The position numbers and the translations under genes were made by a program. A DNA stretch of 5,913 nucleotides from Actinomycetota bacterium. Its GTDB lineage: Bacteria; Actinomycetota; Actinomycetes; Nanopelagicales; Nanopelagicaceae. The notes beneath the pieces were generated by a model. That model saw nothing but the letters and a program-made list of their open reading frames with translations. It was not told the origin of the DNA and made no database searches. Below, in pieces: positions 5,748 to 5,913 of the stretch (position 1 is its first letter; each line of letters opens with the position of its first letter). Location: assembly GCA_947487595.1 (NCBI GenBank), contig CANKXJ010000051.1, positions 1-5,913 on the forward strand, read 5' to 3'.

Positions 5748-5913
5748 CGGGAAACGACACCTAGGGAGACGGCGATCGATTGGCCGATTAAGCCTGCAAA
5801 GAGGAGAGTCCCGAGCCCAACCGTGCCACCCAGTAGCCAACCTAGGGCAAAGACGGTGCTCTCAATAGCTAATCGGACTCTTCCAACTCGACAACCAGTT
5901 GTAAAGTGGATTC
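5732..5913 (-). CDS. Membrane protein of the YczE/YitT type, C-terminal end only
   Basis: Direct translation of the minus strand gives 59 codons open to the right edge (first full codon at 5911-5909) and ending in TAA at 5734-5732. The protein reads a basic stretch TTGCRVGRVRLAIES, then two hydrophobic stretches, about residues 18-34 and 36-53 of the fragment, joined by GWLLGGTVGLGT. That glycine-rich motif, preceded by a charged R-x-R-x-A-I-E segment, resembles the C-terminal part of YczE/YyaS/YitT-type membrane proteins common in actinobacteria. Their molecular function is not established. The tail SRVTPK is short and polar. Start and N-terminal part lie outside the window. It is on the same strand as the purine permease gene 96 bases downstream, so co-transcription is possible. 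The family call rests on pattern memory; that it is a real coding end is more certain. Confidence 0.66.
   Translation of the reverse strand, partial: IHFTTGCRVGRVRLAIESTVFALGWLLGGTVGLGTLLFAGLIGQSIAVSLGVVSRVTPK

Overview
The window looks like a chromosomal stretch of an actinobacterium with an unusually low G+C content (by eye somewhat under half). The protein sequences support this: HisE and HisG closely resemble the mycobacterial forms, SerB is the two-ACT-domain SerB2 type, the uracil-DNA glycosylase carries GQDPYPTPG in place of the usual GQDPYH, and serB lies beside an ABC ATPase as I recall in mycobacteria (Rv3042c/Rv3041c). With very tight gene packing, this suggests a streamlined lineage such as the freshwater acI/Nanopelagicales group. 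That placement is inference and was not tested by any search.

Layout, left to right. The 3' end of rpe (+) runs into a hairpin that contains its own stop codon. hisE and hisG (+) follow as a two-gene unit for the first two steps of histidine synthesis. hisG converges on serB (-) so tightly that the two stop codons overlap inside one TTTAAA palindrome. An 87-base divergent spacer separates serB from an ABC-transporter ATPase gene (+), which is followed after 2 bases by ung (+). A perfect 12-bp inverted repeat then acts as a shared terminator between ung and a convergent AzgA-type purine permease gene (-). Upstream of the permease gene is a 96-base leader with competing helices, one covering the ribosome binding site. 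At the right edge is the 3' end of a membrane protein gene of the YczE/YitT type (-), found by translating the minus strand directly.

Functionally this is a housekeeping region. It holds pentose phosphate metabolism (rpe), histidine synthesis (hisE, hisG; HisG consumes PRPP, so it links to purines), serine synthesis (serB), base-excision repair (ung), nucleobase uptake (permease) and two genes of unclear role (the ABC ATPase and the YczE-like protein). I see no mobile element, CRISPR array, tRNA, rRNA or defence system. No stretch over 300 bases lacks a gene.

I did not find an exciting new multi-gene system. The observation most worth testing is the permease leader, which could be a translational switch. 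Next are the overlapping convergent stops, the very short or absent 5' leaders, and the orphan ATPase with non-standard Q-loop and signature motifs.
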